Below, piece by piece: positions 5,579-6,170 of a stretch of DNA of 6,170 nt. Below the pieces are notes generated by a model, which worked only from the letters and a program-made list of their open reading frames with translations, ran no database searches and had not been told where the DNA came from. The position numbers and the translations under genes are program-made. The DNA is from Gammaproteobacteria bacterium (GTDB taxonomy: Bacteria > Pseudomonadota > Gammaproteobacteria > GRL18), in assembly GCA_013139395.1 (NCBI GenBank), contig WTAX01000476.1, positions 1 to 6,170 of the forward strand, given 5' to 3'. How positions within the stretch are numbered: position 1 is the stretch's first letter; each line of letters begins with the position of its first letter.

Positions 5579-6170
5579 TTAATCGATGGAATTAATAATG
5601 CGGTGATAGCTGTCGAGGCGTTGTTGACTGATTTTATTTTCAGCTACTGCTTTGAGCAAACCACAATTCGGTTCATTGAGGTGTTTACAATCTCTAAAAT
5701 GGCAATTTTGGGTGTATTTATGCAGCTCCACAAAGCCGTGGATCACATCCTCTTTAGAAATATCCCACAAACCAAATTCCCGTACTCCGGGAGAGTCAAT
5801 CAGGCTTGTTTTCATTGTGGATGAAGGATCAGTTGATTGAGTATTGTTTGAGGAGCGGCTGGTTGAATGGATATGATACAGGCGTGAGACACTGGTGGTA
5901 TGAATGCCTTTATTGGTTGCCAGAGACACTTCACCTTCTTTAATCTTAGCATCCGGGAGCAGGGCATTAATCAGAGAGGATTTACCCACTCCTGACTGTC
6001 CGACAAAGACGCTGACTTTACCGGCTAATTGCTCAAGCAGAGAATCCATTCCATACTGGCTTTTGGCACTGGTATAAAGAATTTTATAATTAATATCATG
6101 ATAGATTTTAATGCGTTTTTCCAGAACTTCTCTTTGCTCATCAGATAAGGTATCAATTTTATTGAGCACT
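5579..6170 (-). CDS. rsgA: RsgA, ribosome small subunit-dependent GTPase A (5' part outside the window)
   Basis: This is the C-terminal 196 residues. The first readable codon (GTG at 6169) is an internal Val of the VLNKID motif, not a start, so the N-terminal OB-fold and the first part of the GTPase domain are missing. The circularly permuted GTPase order characteristic of RsgA is visible: G4 NKID (3-6), G5 SAK (34-36), G1/P-loop GQSGVGKSS (57-65), G2 region GIHTTSVSRLY (88-98) and G3 DSPG (125-128), followed by REFGLWD. The zinc-finger subdomain has Cys156-x4-Cys161-x-His163-x5-Cys169. RsgA binds late 30S precursors and uses GTP hydrolysis to release maturation factors such as RbfA. An extra stretch rich in Ser and Thr sits between G2 and G3 (about 101-120), where E. 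coli RsgA has only a short turn. No hairpin terminator is apparent after the stop. Confidence 0.95.
   Translation of the reverse strand, partial: VLNKIDTLSDEQREVLEKRIKIYHDINYKILYTSAKSQYGMDSLLEQLAGKVSVFVGQSGVGKSSLINALLPDAKIKEGEVSLATNKGIHTTSVSRLYHIHSTSRSSNNTQSTDPSSTMKTSLIDSPGVREFGLWDISKEDVIHGFVELHKYTQNCHFRDCKHLNEPNCGLLKAVAENKISQQRLDSYHRIINSID

Noticed and set aside
5492..5824. 110-residue + strand open frame
   Set aside because: It lies mostly antisense to the well-supported rsgA, crosses its stop codon and the promoter region, and shows no recognisable motif.

Overview
The window looks like ordinary chromosome of a motile, AT-rich (roughly 40% GC by eye) Gram-negative bacterium, most likely a gammaproteobacterium. 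The clues are an RsgA GTPase, a chemoreceptor with a C-terminal zinc-binding (CZB) domain behind what looks like a flagellar sigma-28 promoter, a DUF4124 secreted protein, and a Tat-dependent GMC dehydrogenase cassette. I cannot name a genus. There are no RNA genes, insertion sequences, CRISPR arrays or long repeats, and no gene-free stretch exceeds 300 bases; the longest is about 150 bases, between rsgA and the chemoreceptor.

Layout. On the + strand, bases 3-155 are the last 50 codons of a gene entering from the left, resembling the C-terminus of large RTX-like surface or secreted proteins. A small secreted DUF4124 protein follows (219-707). Everything else is on the - strand, read right to left: the 3' two-thirds of rsgA (6170-5579), the CZB chemoreceptor (5427-3658), then a tight three-gene cassette of a periplasmic thioredoxin-fold protein (3520-3011), a Tat-exported gluconate-2-dehydrogenase subunit-3-like protein (2999-2418) and a GMC flavoprotein (2397-685). 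The GMC gene and the DUF4124 gene converge and overlap by 23 bases.

How the genes may work together. The small subunit-3-like protein carries the only Tat signal in the cassette and probably carries the folded, FAD-loaded GMC subunit across the membrane with it, as is known for gluconate and glucose dehydrogenases of this type. The thioredoxin-fold protein probably looks after cysteines in the same compartment. The cytochrome c subunit usual in such dehydrogenases is not here. The GMC protein appears to lack both residues of the usual His/Asn catalytic pair but has a three-cysteine cluster that could hold an iron-sulfur centre. The chemoreceptor is a separate unit, with two overlapping candidate promoters (sigma-70 and sigma-28) directly upstream.

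The points most worth a second look are the altered GMC active site and cysteine cluster, the missing electron-transfer partner, the sigma-28/sigma-70 promoter pair, and a serine/threonine-rich insertion in RsgA.
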